Shown: positions 1-10,475, numbered from the stretch's first letter. The stretch: 32,521 nucleotides of DNA from Discostella pseudostelligera (GCA_036940085.1 JALLBK010000775.1:1-32521); one strand, 5' to 3'. Program-made: numbers and translations. Notes: generated by a model not told the origin, from the letters alone.

Positions 1-1
1 A

Positions 2-553
2 CCATTGGGAAATGTGGTACAGATGTCCTGTTTTGTGGATGCAAACCATGCAGGAGATAAAGTCACACAGCGATCGCATACTGGCGTATTCATTTTGCTC
101 AATAATACACCAGTGATTGCATTCAGTAAAAGACAAAACACATGCGAATCAAGTACATATGGGTCAGAGTTAGTTGCAATGAGGATTGCAAGGGATATGA
201 TTTCAGCATTGAGGATCAAGCTTAAATGCTTTGGAATTCCAATCGCGGGACCAACAAATGTCTTCTGTGATAACAATGCAGTCGTACAGAATGTCAGTAT
301 CCCGGAGTCAACGTTAGCAAAGAAGCATAATGCAATCAATTACCACATAATACGCGAAGCTGTGGCAGCCGGGATCATCCGTGTTGGGAAGGAGGACACG
401 TTAACAAACATCGCAGATGTATTTACAAAGCTTGTGCCCTTCACTAGGAAATATCAGTTGTTGTCACCCTTCCTATGGATCGATGAAAACGATTTGCCCG
501 AATGCATTTCGAGCACATCGCGGGGACCGTTCGAATCCTCACAGTACGAGTGA
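2..553 (+). mobile_element. Ty1/copia retrotransposon polyprotein, RNase H end (5' truncated by window)
   Basis: This is the C-terminal part of a copia-type Pol polyprotein: the RNase H domain, which degrades the RNA strand of the RNA/DNA hybrid during reverse transcription. The frame is open to the window edge, so reverse transcriptase and integrase should lie to the left. Counting from base 5, the catalytic acids sit in FVDANHAGD (Asp12), SSTYGSELVAM (Glu55) and FCDNNAVV (Asp89). They are followed by the copia-typical KKHNAINYHIIREA and NIADVFTKL (Asp138). No stop or frameshift interrupts the visible 183 codons, so this piece is either recent or still under constraint. The frame ends at a TGA (551-553). 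No LTR can be delimited downstream. The family is clear; membership of a particular diatom copia clade is inference. Confidence 0.9.
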
Positions 554-1135
554 CGCGTATACGGTGGACAGACCTGAGTGGGTAATACCTGGGTAATACC
601 TGGTGCGTACAGACCTGAGTGGGTAATATCTGGTGCATCATCGAAAGATCCATCTGGTTCAACGCCAATGGTCGATAGACGGTAGTGTAGTAAAGGAGGA
701 TAATAGAGTGGCATGCTCTTTCTTTAGAGTCCGAATTATGAACGATAAGTCTTTATGAATTAATTGATCTTTTACCCTTTTACAGAGCGCGCTGACAGAA
801 TTTAAAAGGATCCGACCACGCACACCATTATCCGTCACACCATCATCACTTCGAACCCTCCTCTCGAGATGATGACGACAAGAGAAGATGTGAAACCAAC
901 ACCAACGCCATGGCGGCCTTCCAATGCTGGCGTCTATTGCTAATTTCCCTCTCTGCTTTTTGCCGAACAACAAGTTCAATTACTAAGGACACGAGTGCAA
1001 TAAATAGGAGTAGAGAGAACAGTGTACACAAATATCTCTATCAATTAGCTGACCGACACATATGATTTGTCGATTGTTCCTGTCGGGAAGTCACTCTTTC
1101 AAGTGAAAGAGAAGACACTTCACCTCGCTCACTCT
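554..1135. other. Spacer between copia fragment and E2F 3' end
   Basis: It holds the tandem repeat at 568-640 and a purine-rich run around 692-708 (TAAAGGAGGATAATAGAG) followed by TGGCATGC. That could be a polypurine tract at a 3' LTR border, but no LTR end could be matched. The rest should include the 3' untranslated region of the minus-strand E2F gene. Short minus-strand ORFs here (for example 846-1031) have no supporting features. Confidence 0.5.
568..640. repeat. Short tandem repeat downstream of the copia ORF
   Basis: A unit of about 41 bases beginning ACAGACCTGAGTGGGTAATA occurs at 568-608 and again from 609. The second copy has a C-to-T change and lacks an internal repeat of GGGTAATACCT. 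It lies 15 bases after the copia stop codon, so it may belong to the element's 3' untranslated region. Confidence 0.75.
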
Positions 1136-3944
1136 CTAGTCATGTGACGGAAAGTTCAGGAATTCATCATTGTTGGGGCTCATGGGAACTCCAAAGAAGG
1201 CGCCTGCATTCTCCAAATCGTCATCAAAATGCTGATCCATAAAATCAAACGATCCTCCTTCCGTCGAGTTCAAAACAGGTGAATTCAGGAGCATTCTTGG
1301 AGATTTGAGTATACTTTTGGTGGGAGACAACGAATGGTCTACATTCCTGCCGGAATCATCTCGCATCTCATCCTCCCGATCTGGAGTGGTTGGTAAGGAG
1401 TTCGAATGAGAATTATCCGAATGAGTAACAATCGAAGATGACGACGATGGCTCGAGCTCTCTCTTGAGACGGGATAGTGCAGATTCACGAGTGGGATGAT
1501 TCCTGGGTGGCGATCCAAATCCCATGGACTCTGCATCCGTACTGTTGCTATCGTTATCTCCGTTACTCTCGTCCCTCTGATCGCGTGAAGATCTACCGCC
1601 CACCCTGTTGCTGCCATCCTTCGATTCTGAAACTGGGAAAGAGGATGTGTACTTTTCCCAACTGCCAAAGTACGACAAATGTGATGGATCGCAACTATTT
1701 GCAGCATCTGGAGCAGCCAGTTGGTGTAAAAGTGGAGCCGGAATTTTCGGGGTCATAGGTTCGACTGTAGGTTTGTACGGCAGCGGCATGTCATCGCTTG
1801 CAATTGGCTCCGGCTGATTACTCTTGGCTTCTTCGGTAGCTTTCCGCTTGTTGGCACGTGGCTTCAGCGGCTTCGCCGACTTCTCCACTTTGCTTGCTTT
1901 GCGCTTTCGTCCGGACTTCTTTGCCGCTGGCTTCTGAGCAGGTGCAGACGTATCAATCGCAGAGACAACCTTCTCACTTTCAATCAAGCCACCCTCATTC
2001 TGCACGGTGGCACCATATTGGACCAATAATACATCAATCTTCTCACTTCCTGGACTTTTCAAGAACATTTGGAACTTTCGGACGCCTGGTCTCATACCCT
2101 CGTCTGGATTAGGAACTTCCAACGTGGTGCCCGCTGGTGCTCGCACGGCGATGACAGTGTCCTCGTGAAGTGAGGAAAGGGAGGTAAGCTCGTCTTTGGT
2201 AATGTACATCCATGGATTGGTACCGTTCCCTCCATCTCCACCGTTCTGTTGATGAGATTTGGAGTACGACTGCACAAGGCTGGACATGTAGGCAATGTAC
2301 CTATCCAGATCTTGCTCTTCCCGTTTGAGCGCATCAACATCACTGGCCAAACTCTTCTCGTCTCCGTTGGATGATAACATATCATCTAATCCTACCGATT
2401 CGTTGTGACGGATGATGTGGGGTGGACTGTCTGGTGAATCATCCTTGCTTGGCTTGCCGACAATGGTAATGGAAGTGCTAGCAGCTTGGGGCTTGTCTCC
2501 CATCCAAGCAATGTGATTCTTGGTCCGCTTCTCGATCAATCCAATGCCCTCTAACACATTGGTGATGTCATAAATACGACGCTTTTGAACCTGCAACTCC
2601 CGTGCGGCAGCATTCAAATCAAGAGTACCCTCACCACCCTCTGCCTTGAGACCGATACGCGTTCCATTGTTCAAGCGCCCGTGGGATGCAGCTCGCTTGA
2701 GCAGGAAGACAAACTTCTTCGTGAGAAGACCAAGCGAGGAATCAAACCGACTGTTCGTGTTCATAAGTGAGGGAGGAAAGATCGATTCACTTTCAGTACT
2801 GCCGCTATCGCTAGCCTCCATATGGGCACCAGCGTGAACCGTGGGTGGTTCCGTCTTGAAAGGAGAGCTCTCGGGCTTAACAAACTGAGGGCTGGGTTTC
2901 GTGGGCGTTCCATTATTTGATTCAGGACGCGAAGAACGGATAGTAGTAGGTTGACTACCCGACAACTTGTTCCCACCACGATACATGGGAGTTGAGAATT
3001 GGGGACTGAAGGAAGTGCTCTTCGAGCTGACAGGGCTTGCATAATCATTGCTACCGGAAGCCACTGAGTGACAGAGAGAGGAGAAAGTTTAGTAAGGTTG
3101 AACTTCCAAAACACACACAATACAGCAGGTCTCCCGTTCCACAAATCGTTCCTATCTCACCTGGTAGATACGAAGATGATGCCGCCGGCGAAAGATGAGA
3201 AGAGGCATGACTTTCATTACTGCCACGCGATGGAGTGCTATCAGCGCGACGTCCATCAGATGCCAAACCGCTGGGAATTCCCTGTGAATACTCTGGATGA
3301 GATGGCATCTGCTGCTCGTGATGTTGGTGCATGTTTTGATTGGGATAATAATGAAGATTATGTGCCTGATTTTGTTGATAAATGGAGGAGTGATGTTGAT
3401 TGCTCGCGAAATGATGATGCTTCGATTGAGGATTGCACTGCGTATCTGGCGTAACAGCGGCTGCGGCAACTGTTGCGAGAGTTGGACTTGTCTTGCCAGA
3501 CGCTGGATTGTGACCACTAGAGATATTGTCTTTAGGCTGGGCTGGAACTAGAACATATCCCGGAGGTGGTGGCGGCATATTGCCATGATCCCTGTGAACA
3601 TGGCCGTGGTAGTGCATGTTGTGATGGTGGTGGTGCTGTTGCTGGGGCCTCTGCTCGCCAGAATGAACTACAGGTGGCAGCCGTTTCGACGCATATTCAT
3701 AACTCGGCAGTGGACCATTATTCGACGGAGGCGAGTTGCCATGACCATGATCGACGAATTGATGCATCATTTGACGCTGTGGCGATGGCATAGCGTAGGG
3801 ATATCCGCCTGATCCTGATGTAACTGGAGCTGGTGCCTGCGCGCCGTATGCCAATCCTTGACTAGTCGAATGCATTCGCGCCGCAGCCGATGATCCTGGC
3901 CTACGAGACTTGTTGCCATCGCTGCTGCCTTGCATTTGCATCAT
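1136..3944 (-). CDS. E2F family transcription factor (two exons)
   Basis: Exons are complement(3161..3944) and complement(1136..3063). The 97-nt intron has a GTGAG donor and a CTCTGTCACTCAG acceptor, and joining them keeps frame and gives 903 residues. E2F proteins bind TTTSSCGC-type sites and drive G1/S genes in the nucleus, usually with a DP partner. Residues 370-451 hold a winged-helix DNA-binding domain including the signature [20 protein letters not shown] and then KNHIAW. Residues 502-611 look like the leucine-zipper/marked-box dimerisation region (coiled coil, then PNPDEGM...KFQMFLKS). A basic stretch rich in RKRK and NKRK follows and may be a nuclear signal. The acidic aromatic C-terminus ([20 protein letters not shown]) could act in activation or Rb binding, which is inference. 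The 260-residue N-terminal extension rich in His, Gln, Pro and Ser makes it about twice the usual E2F length. The ATG at 3944 opens exon 1. The codon at the start of exon 2 is GTG, not a translation start. Confidence 0.9.
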
Positions 3945-4977
3945 CGTTGAATTTCTTCTGGTATCCCAACCTACCCTAATCTAATGAGACTTCAGCTCAC
4001 TTGTGATATCGTTCCACTCTATTCCGAAGTAGATAGAGAATGCCACGCTTACAATATCTCTCTAGCGAAGCATTTCACTTGTCCAATAAAAATGTGATTG
4101 GGATGACGATGATGAATGAAATAATTGATCTCCCCGAAGCCATCGACTTCAAGCACTGGTCGGTCAGTCAATGGAGGCTTTCATGGAGAGCCTCGACAAA
4201 AATACTGTGACTTCCTCCGAGGCAGCAGGAAAAAGTGAGTGATGAAAGGCCAATCTTGTTGGGGAGGAGGAGGAGCTTCACTTTAGGGAAACCAATACGA
4301 AGTCTACATACGAAGAAATTCAAAAAATGGTTACTAATTCCTATTTGAATATCGGATTCTTTTGAACTCTAATCGGCATTTCATCGGGAGAGCTGTTTCC
4401 GTTCATCGATTTGAATTCTCTTCATGACCCTGCCGGCGCGAGGCGAATGTGCCGTACGGTCTACGGACAGACGTCAGTAACGAAAGTGGGTTCAAAAGTC
4501 AAAAGTGACCACTGCGCCGCCTTCCTGCAGGTTCTTCGCACATCGTTGAACTCAAACCATCCCCGCGATCATTGCGTAGGAATAGGTATGATCAATCTGA
4601 AAGGAGAGGAGAGAACTTGGCGATATCAGGCACATCTATAACGTGAATATCATCGCCAAATTGATTGATGTCGAATCTTGTGCCCGCTGGCGCCTTCGCC
4701 GCCACAATCAAGTTCACCACCATGATGACAACAACATGCATTCGGCCATACTATCGTAGGGTGCCATCATTATCACCATAAACACCCCGCCACGCCCCAA
4801 CATCGCCACCCACCAGCCGATCGCGACCGAGGAAGGCAGATTCTGGCGTTGAGATCAAATATATCAGTCTGAAGTATCAACGTCAATAACATTACTGCAC
4901 GGAGTTCTTTTGGTTGTGGGTATTCGCAGTGGCAACGCAACTTCTTTGTTCCATCCAAATTATTTCTTACCGAGACC
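3945..4977. other. Divergent intergenic region between E2F and protein kinase
   Basis: About 1.03 kb separates the two start codons and should carry both promoters. No convincing gene was found; the open frame at 4411-4641 has no recognisable content. I saw no E2F-type TTTSSCGC site here, so E2F autoregulation is not supported from this stretch. Confidence 0.5.
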
Positions 4978-6820
4978 ATGGTGCAGCCATCGAGCGATTT
5001 CAAGGAGAGAGCCAATAAAATCCTAGATGTAGTAGCAGCAGGGATTTTTTTCCAAGAAAATCATCCAAAGCTGCTGCCGACGTTCGATCGTTGGAACACC
5101 AACAAAAAGGGTGAGCGTGGTTGTGTCGACAACATGACAGATTGGAAGAATAGTAGCCATAGTATCTAATTGATTACACCTTGCATTTTCGTCCATCATC
5201 TTGTAGAACGACAGGAATTTACCCTGGGTGAGACACTTGGGAAAGGTGCGTATTGTTTTGTCAGCGAAATCACCGACATCACATTAACTCGACCCCAAAA
5301 TGGGAACACCGACGCCGACGGCACAACGTCGTCCCTGGATCTGAATTCCGTATTAAATACAACATCGAATGATGATGTCGTTCTCGACGAAACAGATTTT
5401 CCAGTGGAGTTGTTCCGAAACACTGACGAAATGAGAAAGTACATGTCCCAGTATTGCCTACGTGAGGATGACGGAGGCAAACATGCTCGATACGCCCTGA
5501 AGCAACTGAAGCCGACGAACGACCGCGAAAAGCTTGAACAAGGCTTGATCGATATTTCGATCGAGGCCAAGTTCTTAAGCTGCATCAACCATCCGAATAT
5601 CATCAAGATGAGGGGGATTGCTGGAGAACCCTTGTCGCCAAATTTTGCTTTGGTGTTAGATCGATTGTACATGACATTGCAGGAACACATGGAACAGTGG
5701 GCCGCCGATAGGAAAGTTGCGACAGCATCCAGGTGGGGCATATGCGGATGCTATTTTGGGACCGTGGATGAAATCGCTATCGCAAAACAGGTGTTCTCTG
5801 CGCTTACTGTGGCTTATGATCTTTCGTGTGCCCTGAGGCACATTCACAGTTGCAAGTGAGTAGCGACTGGAGAGGAGCTCATTGTTTTCTATCAAGGGAT
5901 TGTTGTTGTCATCCAGTTGAATGCATTCTAACACTCCGGCATATTCACACTTGTATCTTCATGAAGTCTTCTCTATCGTGACATCAAGGTAAGTCGGCGA
6001 TCCGAAATAGTTGTATCTGAACTAAACACATCTAAACAACCACCATCATATATACTGCATGGATATGAAGCCCGAAAATGCTGGATTCGATGTTCGAGGT
6101 ACAATCAAGGTGCGTTTCCATTGCGTCGATAAAAGCATTTCAGACTACTTGCGGCTTTGAACGTCTATCAACCTCCATCACTTTAACGGCATCATAGCTC
6201 TTCGACTTTGGATTCTGCAAAGAGCTAAGAAAAGACCTCTTTGATGAAAAAAGCGGTGGTTACAATCTGACGATAATGACAGGATCTGCTCCGTACATGG
6301 CACCTGAGAATTTGCTAGGGAAACCGTATGGAACGCCAGCGGATGTGTTTTCGTTTGGCGTACTTGTTTGGGAAATGTTGCATTGCACGTATGCGGTAGG
6401 TTGTCTATCGAATGAATTATATATCTGTTCATTTTGAGTATCAATGTCATAGTGCCCTCATCGTCAAACACATGTTCATAGTTTCACCATTTGAATGTTT
6501 GGGCATACAGGGAAGTAGTGGCCGAGAAGAATAACCGTCCACGCATCGACAAATCATTATCATCGAGAGTCCAGGGTCTGATCAAGGAATCCTGGGACCG
6601 AGACCCCAACAAACGCCCAACTTTCAAAAGCCTTTCTCTTTTGTTGAAAAGCGAGTATCAAGAAATTGTTAACGACACTGAGCCTGGAAAGGTATCACGT
6701 TCGCAGCATTTGATGGACTCATCTGCACGGAGCTTCGATGGTGTGTTTACGAGCGTGTTCGAGAGTCGACGTTCTCTGAAAGGAGGAAAAGACAGAAAGA
6801 AGATCGACGCGGAATGCTAA
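4978..6820 (+). CDS. Protein kinase, TKL-like (six exons)
   Basis: Exons 4978..5110, 5207..5855, 5967..5988, 6071..6109, 6198..6395 and 6482..6820 join in frame into 459 residues. All introns are GT-AG and 82-111 nt long. The start sits in an ACCATGG context. It is a complete eukaryotic kinase fold: glycine loop LGKGAYCFV (55-63), ATP-binding Lys143 in RYALKQLK, alpha-C Glu164, catalytic loop YRDIKPEN (Asp266, Asn271), Asp284 in DFG, and MAPEN (315-319). HRD is YRD here. DVFSFGVLVWEM and the C-terminal DRDPNKRPTF suit the tyrosine-kinase-like or Raf-like group of Ser/Thr kinases. About 80 residues separate the glycine loop from Lys143, against roughly 15-20 usually, so there is an acidic polar insert of about 60 residues. 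Exon 3 is only 22 nt and encodes LLYRDIK. The substrate and pathway are unknown. Confidence 0.87.
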
Positions 6821-7356
6821 GTGCCTCATAAAGCCAATACTTCCATCCAAATGTCTTTGTGGAGTGGTGCATCGACGTCATTGAGGTGCACCTAATCGTT
6901 GTGTTCCAAAATAGTAGGAGTATGTGTCTTGAGAAGTTGTGACGTCTCGAAAGAATTATCTTCATTTTCCATTTTCAGTTAGCGTTTGATGTAAAAACTG
7001 TAGTGGATTACTCTATTGTTAACCTAATCAATTGCTTCGAACAACCAACACCAACAATATCATCGATGGTGTGGAAGATTTTCCCATCGCATCGCATAGT
7101 AGGAGAACGTTATTGGAAATGGCTTCGACCTCCGATTCTCGCTCTCGCACTGAGTGAAGAGTGAAGACAGAACATTAACACGTGGAAGCGGATTGGCGGG
7201 AGACTGTGAAAAATGGCGGGGTCCAAGTATTTGGCGGGAGACTGTGAAAAATGGCGGGAACTTGATAAGCCGCCGCCATTTCCGATTTCCGTTTTCCGTC
7301 CCAAACACCTTCATCTCAATAATTCACTACAATACGAATACGAAGATACCTCATCG
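6821..7356. other. Intergenic region upstream of the DUF6940-like gene
   Basis: It holds the kinase 3' untranslated region and then, from 7179, a cluster of promoter-like elements listed separately. The open frames at 7060-7314 (minus) and 7154-7564 (plus) look like chance frames. Confidence 0.5.
7179..7258 (+). promoter_or_regulatory. Direct-repeat promoter element with E2F-like sites
   Basis: A perfect 28-base direct repeat, TTGGCGGGAGACTGTGAAAA plus ATGGCGGG, occurs at 7193-7220 and 7231-7258. Each copy contains TTGGCGGGAG. In the second copy this is preceded by T, giving TTTGGCGGGAG, close to the canonical E2F site. Each copy ends in AAAAATGGCGGG, which also resembles a YY1-type ATGGCGG box. 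A CACGTGG box lies just upstream at 7179-7185. The first copy shares the 15-base string AAAAATGGCGGGGTC with 29827-29841. Binding is inference. Confidence 0.6.
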
Positions 7357-8286
7357 ATGGCAATGGCCAAGGTTATTACGTCGTCAATTACACCATCGGC
7401 ATTCCGCTCACGGAAGCACCGACCTCGCCAGCTCCTCCTTATCGCCATCATATTGCTACTTCCCGCCCTCACAATACTGGGTGCGATCTCTTGGTGGCGT
7501 CAGCACGAGGATGATCTTCATCTGCCTGCGAGGAATAATTCGATGCAAAAAACGGATCAATTAAAGGCAACCAACACGATGGATGAAAAAGACAATGGGC
7601 AACAACAGCAAAAATTCCGGCATGGATCCGAACAACATTCAGTCAAGTATATTCAGGTGCCATCCGGTAGAGATGATGTTCAAAGATACGCCGCAATAGA
7701 CGACTCGACAGACGAATCAATTTCAATACGAGAGTGGCTGAAAATGGTCTACACCGACTCTCCTCCGGGTAGGCGCGCCGCATCTGACTTATCCACAATC
7801 ATTGCATCGTCACCATATAAATCGCTTTTGTTCGAAACGCCGGGTACATCGTGGATGGATAGTACCACAACTCCATTTGAATTTGCATTGGTGAACGAAC
7901 CGGCTCTTCAAAGTTTCGCTGAGAAAAGTCCAAATCGGGATGCGTTTGCAGAGTACTTCGATGCATCATCGACACAGGATGAAACGATGACAGTTTGTTC
8001 CTTCCCAAATCTCGGCGGTGATGCAACTCTCATATCACCCCTGCCACCAAGAGATGCAGACAACGACGCATCCTATTCTCATCTTGCCATCTATGTGCGC
8101 TCTGCGCCAAAGAATGAGGTGGCGGAGTTTTGGAAGGTGGCCGCAACAAAATATCTTCGTGCATTGGAAGAGAAGCATCCCCAGGAGATGACTTGGTTCT
8201 CAACGAATGGAATGGGAGTAGCGTGGTTACATTTGCGGGTCGATGATCGACCAAAGTATTATTCGTATGCACCATTCAAACATTGA
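7357..8286 (+). CDS. DUF6940-like protein with N-terminal membrane anchor
   Basis: This single-exon gene encodes 309 residues. The frame is open further up to an ATG at 7213. I chose 7357 because it puts a short basic head (RSRKHRPR) directly before one hydrophobic segment (about residues 25-46, LLLIAIILLLPALTILGAIS), the layout of a type II signal anchor. The longer start would also run through the repeated promoter element. Residues 110-309 match my memory of the DUF6940 family: SLLFETPG, FEFALVNEPAL, FPNLGGDATLISP, HLAIYVRSAP and a C-terminal GVAWLHLRVDDRPKYYSYAP. The biochemical function of that family is not known to me. A membrane-anchored form suggests an ER, Golgi or plasma-membrane lumenal domain. 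The gene converges on the next with 112 bases between stops. Confidence 0.72.
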   Translation: MAMAKVITSSITPSAFRSRKHRPRQLLLIAIILLLPALTILGAISWWRQHEDDLHLPARNNSMQKTDQLKATNTMDEKDNGQQQQKFRHGSEQHSVKYIQVPSGRDDVQRYAAIDDSTDESISIREWLKMVYTDSPPGRRAASDLSTIIASSPYKSLLFETPGTSWMDSTTTPFEFALVNEPALQSFAEKSPNRDAFAEYFDASSTQDETMTVCSFPNLGGDATLISPLPPRDADNDASYSHLAIYVRSAPKNEVAEFWKVAATKYLRALEEKHPQEMTWFSTNGMGVAWLHLRVDDRPKYYSYAPFKH

Positions 8287-8398
8287 CCTACACGATAATA
8301 AACGATACTAAATCATCTACATCTATCTAAATAATGATCACGTGAACGTACATCATACAGCACAATACAGCGATCCTCGTTCTACATCTGCTTTCAAT

Positions 8399-9379
8399 TT
8401 AAAAAACCGACTTGCGAGGCAACTTATCCATCAAAAGAAACGACACCACATTCGGAATAATGACGCTCGCGCCACAATTGATACGGTGTTGCAATCTGAT
8501 CGCCTTGTCACTGAGAATGGCATTATTCGCGGCAAATTCTTCTACCAGTTTTGATTTCCAGATGGCGAGTTCTAACAACGACACAATCTTCTGCAATCGT
8601 TCGTAGACGGCGAGCTTGGACACGATAGACTCATGATAACCTTCCAGTGGAGTGGAAGGAATGGAAGGGAGCAACTTAATCATCGTTTCAATTTGGATCC
8701 TCCATTTCTCCACCCGCAGCTTCGCCAAACGTTTTGGAATATTACTTTCGGCCAATAAGCAGTATACCCTCAATGCATGCTTTGGAACGCCCTCATTCCA
8801 CCAATCGCGTTGCACATTTTCAGGAAAACGCACCAGTGCTTCAATTTCCTCGCTGAACTTCACGGCTATCAGCTTTGGACATTTCGAGAATGCTCGTTTA
8901 TGAATGGAGTACACAGTCGACGGAATTGTAATGCGCTTTAGAGACAAGCATCTGCAAAATGCATCGTTGCTAATTTTTCGAAGTCCTTTGGAAAGCTTCA
9001 CTTCCGTCAATTTCACACAACCACTAAATGCCTTCTCACCAATCATTTTGACAGTACAAGGTAGCTGGATGCGCTCGAGGGAGATGCAGCCTCGAAAAGC
9101 GTTCTTGCCAATATGCTCGAGCCCTTCGTTCAGCTCTACATGCACCAATCGTTTACATCCACGGAATGCCCCAGTGCCAATCGCCTTCACAGTGGATGGA
9201 ATCACTATTTTCTTCAGAAATGTGCAGTCCATAAAGGAGAATTTTGATATCTCGTTGACAGACGGATGAATCTGAATATGAGTGGCTCTTTGAAGGTTCC
9301 TATCGATTGCTGGATGGCCGTAGTAGACGAGGCCGTAGACGTGCTCCGTCGTCTGATCTCCTCCTCCACTGTCGGTCAT
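8399..9379 (-). CDS. BspA-like leucine-rich repeat protein (LRR_5)
   Basis: An uninterrupted 326-residue protein. From about residue 30 to 180 it has roughly six 23-residue BspA-type repeats of the pattern AF.GC..L..V.L..GL..IG, for example GAFRGCKRLVHVELNEGLEHI and KAFSGCVKLTEVKLSKGLRKI. These fold into a right-handed solenoid used for protein binding. Residues 200-326 are non-repetitive and helix-rich with a basic tail (LPRKSVF). There is no signal peptide, so it is probably cytosolic. Such proteins are abundant in diatom genomes and their partners are mostly unknown. The start ATG at 9379 faces the NCoR-like gene 506 bases away, suggesting a shared bidirectional promoter. Confidence 0.85.
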   Translation of the reverse strand: MTDSGGGDQTTEHVYGLVYYGHPAIDRNLQRATHIQIHPSVNEISKFSFMDCTFLKKIVIPSTVKAIGTGAFRGCKRLVHVELNEGLEHIGKNAFRGCISLERIQLPCTVKMIGEKAFSGCVKLTEVKLSKGLRKISNDAFCRCLSLKRITIPSTVYSIHKRAFSKCPKLIAVKFSEEIEALVRFPENVQRDWWNEGVPKHALRVYCLLAESNIPKRLAKLRVEKWRIQIETMIKLLPSIPSTPLEGYHESIVSKLAVYERLQKIVSLLELAIWKSKLVEEFAANNAILSDKAIRLQHRINCGASVIIPNVVSFLLMDKLPRKSVF

Positions 9380-9885
9380 GGTATTATGATACTATCTTCA
9401 GAGAAATCTCTCTCTCACTATTGGGGTAATGGTAGAAAGGTGGGTGGTGTGATGTACTTGCTACTCCTATCCAGCACTCTAGCACCATCCAAGTGTACCT
9501 AAAATAATGCCATCGTTCATCAAAGCTGCCAATGCGACGTCGGTGCAGGGATGTCGAGTGTGTATCTTGGGATACCATGGCTTGCCGGAAACATGCGTCG
9601 CAGCCTCCATGTCCGCCGCGGGGGAAGCCGGCGGCCGCCATGATCCATTCTCTGCGGCCGCCATGGTTGCGGCGATAATAATTTGGTTTCTACATGTTCC
9701 TACGTACGGGATGTTGTGGATGATGGCGAGTCTGTCTGTCGTCAGGGACTGTGGCCCAGAGTGGCGTCTGTCTGGAGTCCGACCGCAGCTGTTGCACACA
9801 GCAGCAGCAAACATCGACCATGACGGCCTCTAGCATTCTATCCACTACGCGTTCACAAGTAGGATAAATCACAGCTAGCATCGAA
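9380..9885. other. Bidirectional promoter region, BspA-like LRR / NCoR-like
   Basis: A divergent spacer of 506 bases. It contains two exact copies of GCGGCCGCCATG (9631-9642 and 9654-9665), each with the 8-base palindrome GCGGCCGC and a CCGCCAT box. Open frames on both strands here look incidental to the GC-rich composition. Confidence 0.45.
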
Positions 9886-10443
9886 ATGAAGCGCATGATG
9901 GGAGGGAACAACTCTGGCGGTGGTGGTGGTGGTGGCGGCGGAGGTGGCGGCGGTCCCAATCATTATCATCGTGGCAACACTGGCGTTGGCGGTGGGGGTG
10001 GTTCAAGACAGAACAACCCATTGACAAGTCCAGCCCCAACCAACAGCAGTGGCGAGCAACATTACAGTCGCAACAACAATAACAATATCAACAATAGCTA
10101 TCGTGGCGGCATTGCAAATACAGGATCGGGGGGAATGAATAGCTCCAACGCACCCTATCGTGGCAGCAGTGTTGACGGGGGCCGTGGTGGCGTGAACAAT
10201 AATAATTTCAACAGTATAGGTGGCAGTGACAAGTTTAGCAATTCCAATGCTGCTGCTGCTGCGGCAGCAGCGGCAGCACATAGGGAGCGGGAGATGCTGA
10301 GCATTTACGGTGGTGGTGGAGTTGGATCTGGATCAGGCCCCACCTCTTCTGGCGGTGACAGCGACGGACCCAACAACAACAAGAACGCCAACAATAATTT
10401 TCTTCCTCCGCACAATAATGACTCCTTTGACAATCGAGATTCC

Positions 10444-10475
<32 letters not shown>

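Noticed and set aside
846..1031. A 61-codon minus-strand frame with a hydrophobic N-terminus
   Set aside because: It is short, lies in the expected E2F 3' region, and nothing beyond hydrophobicity supports it.
7213..7356. Upstream start for the DUF6940-like protein
   Set aside because: It would translate the repeated promoter element and put 48 polar residues before a signal anchor; the ATG at 7357 fits better.
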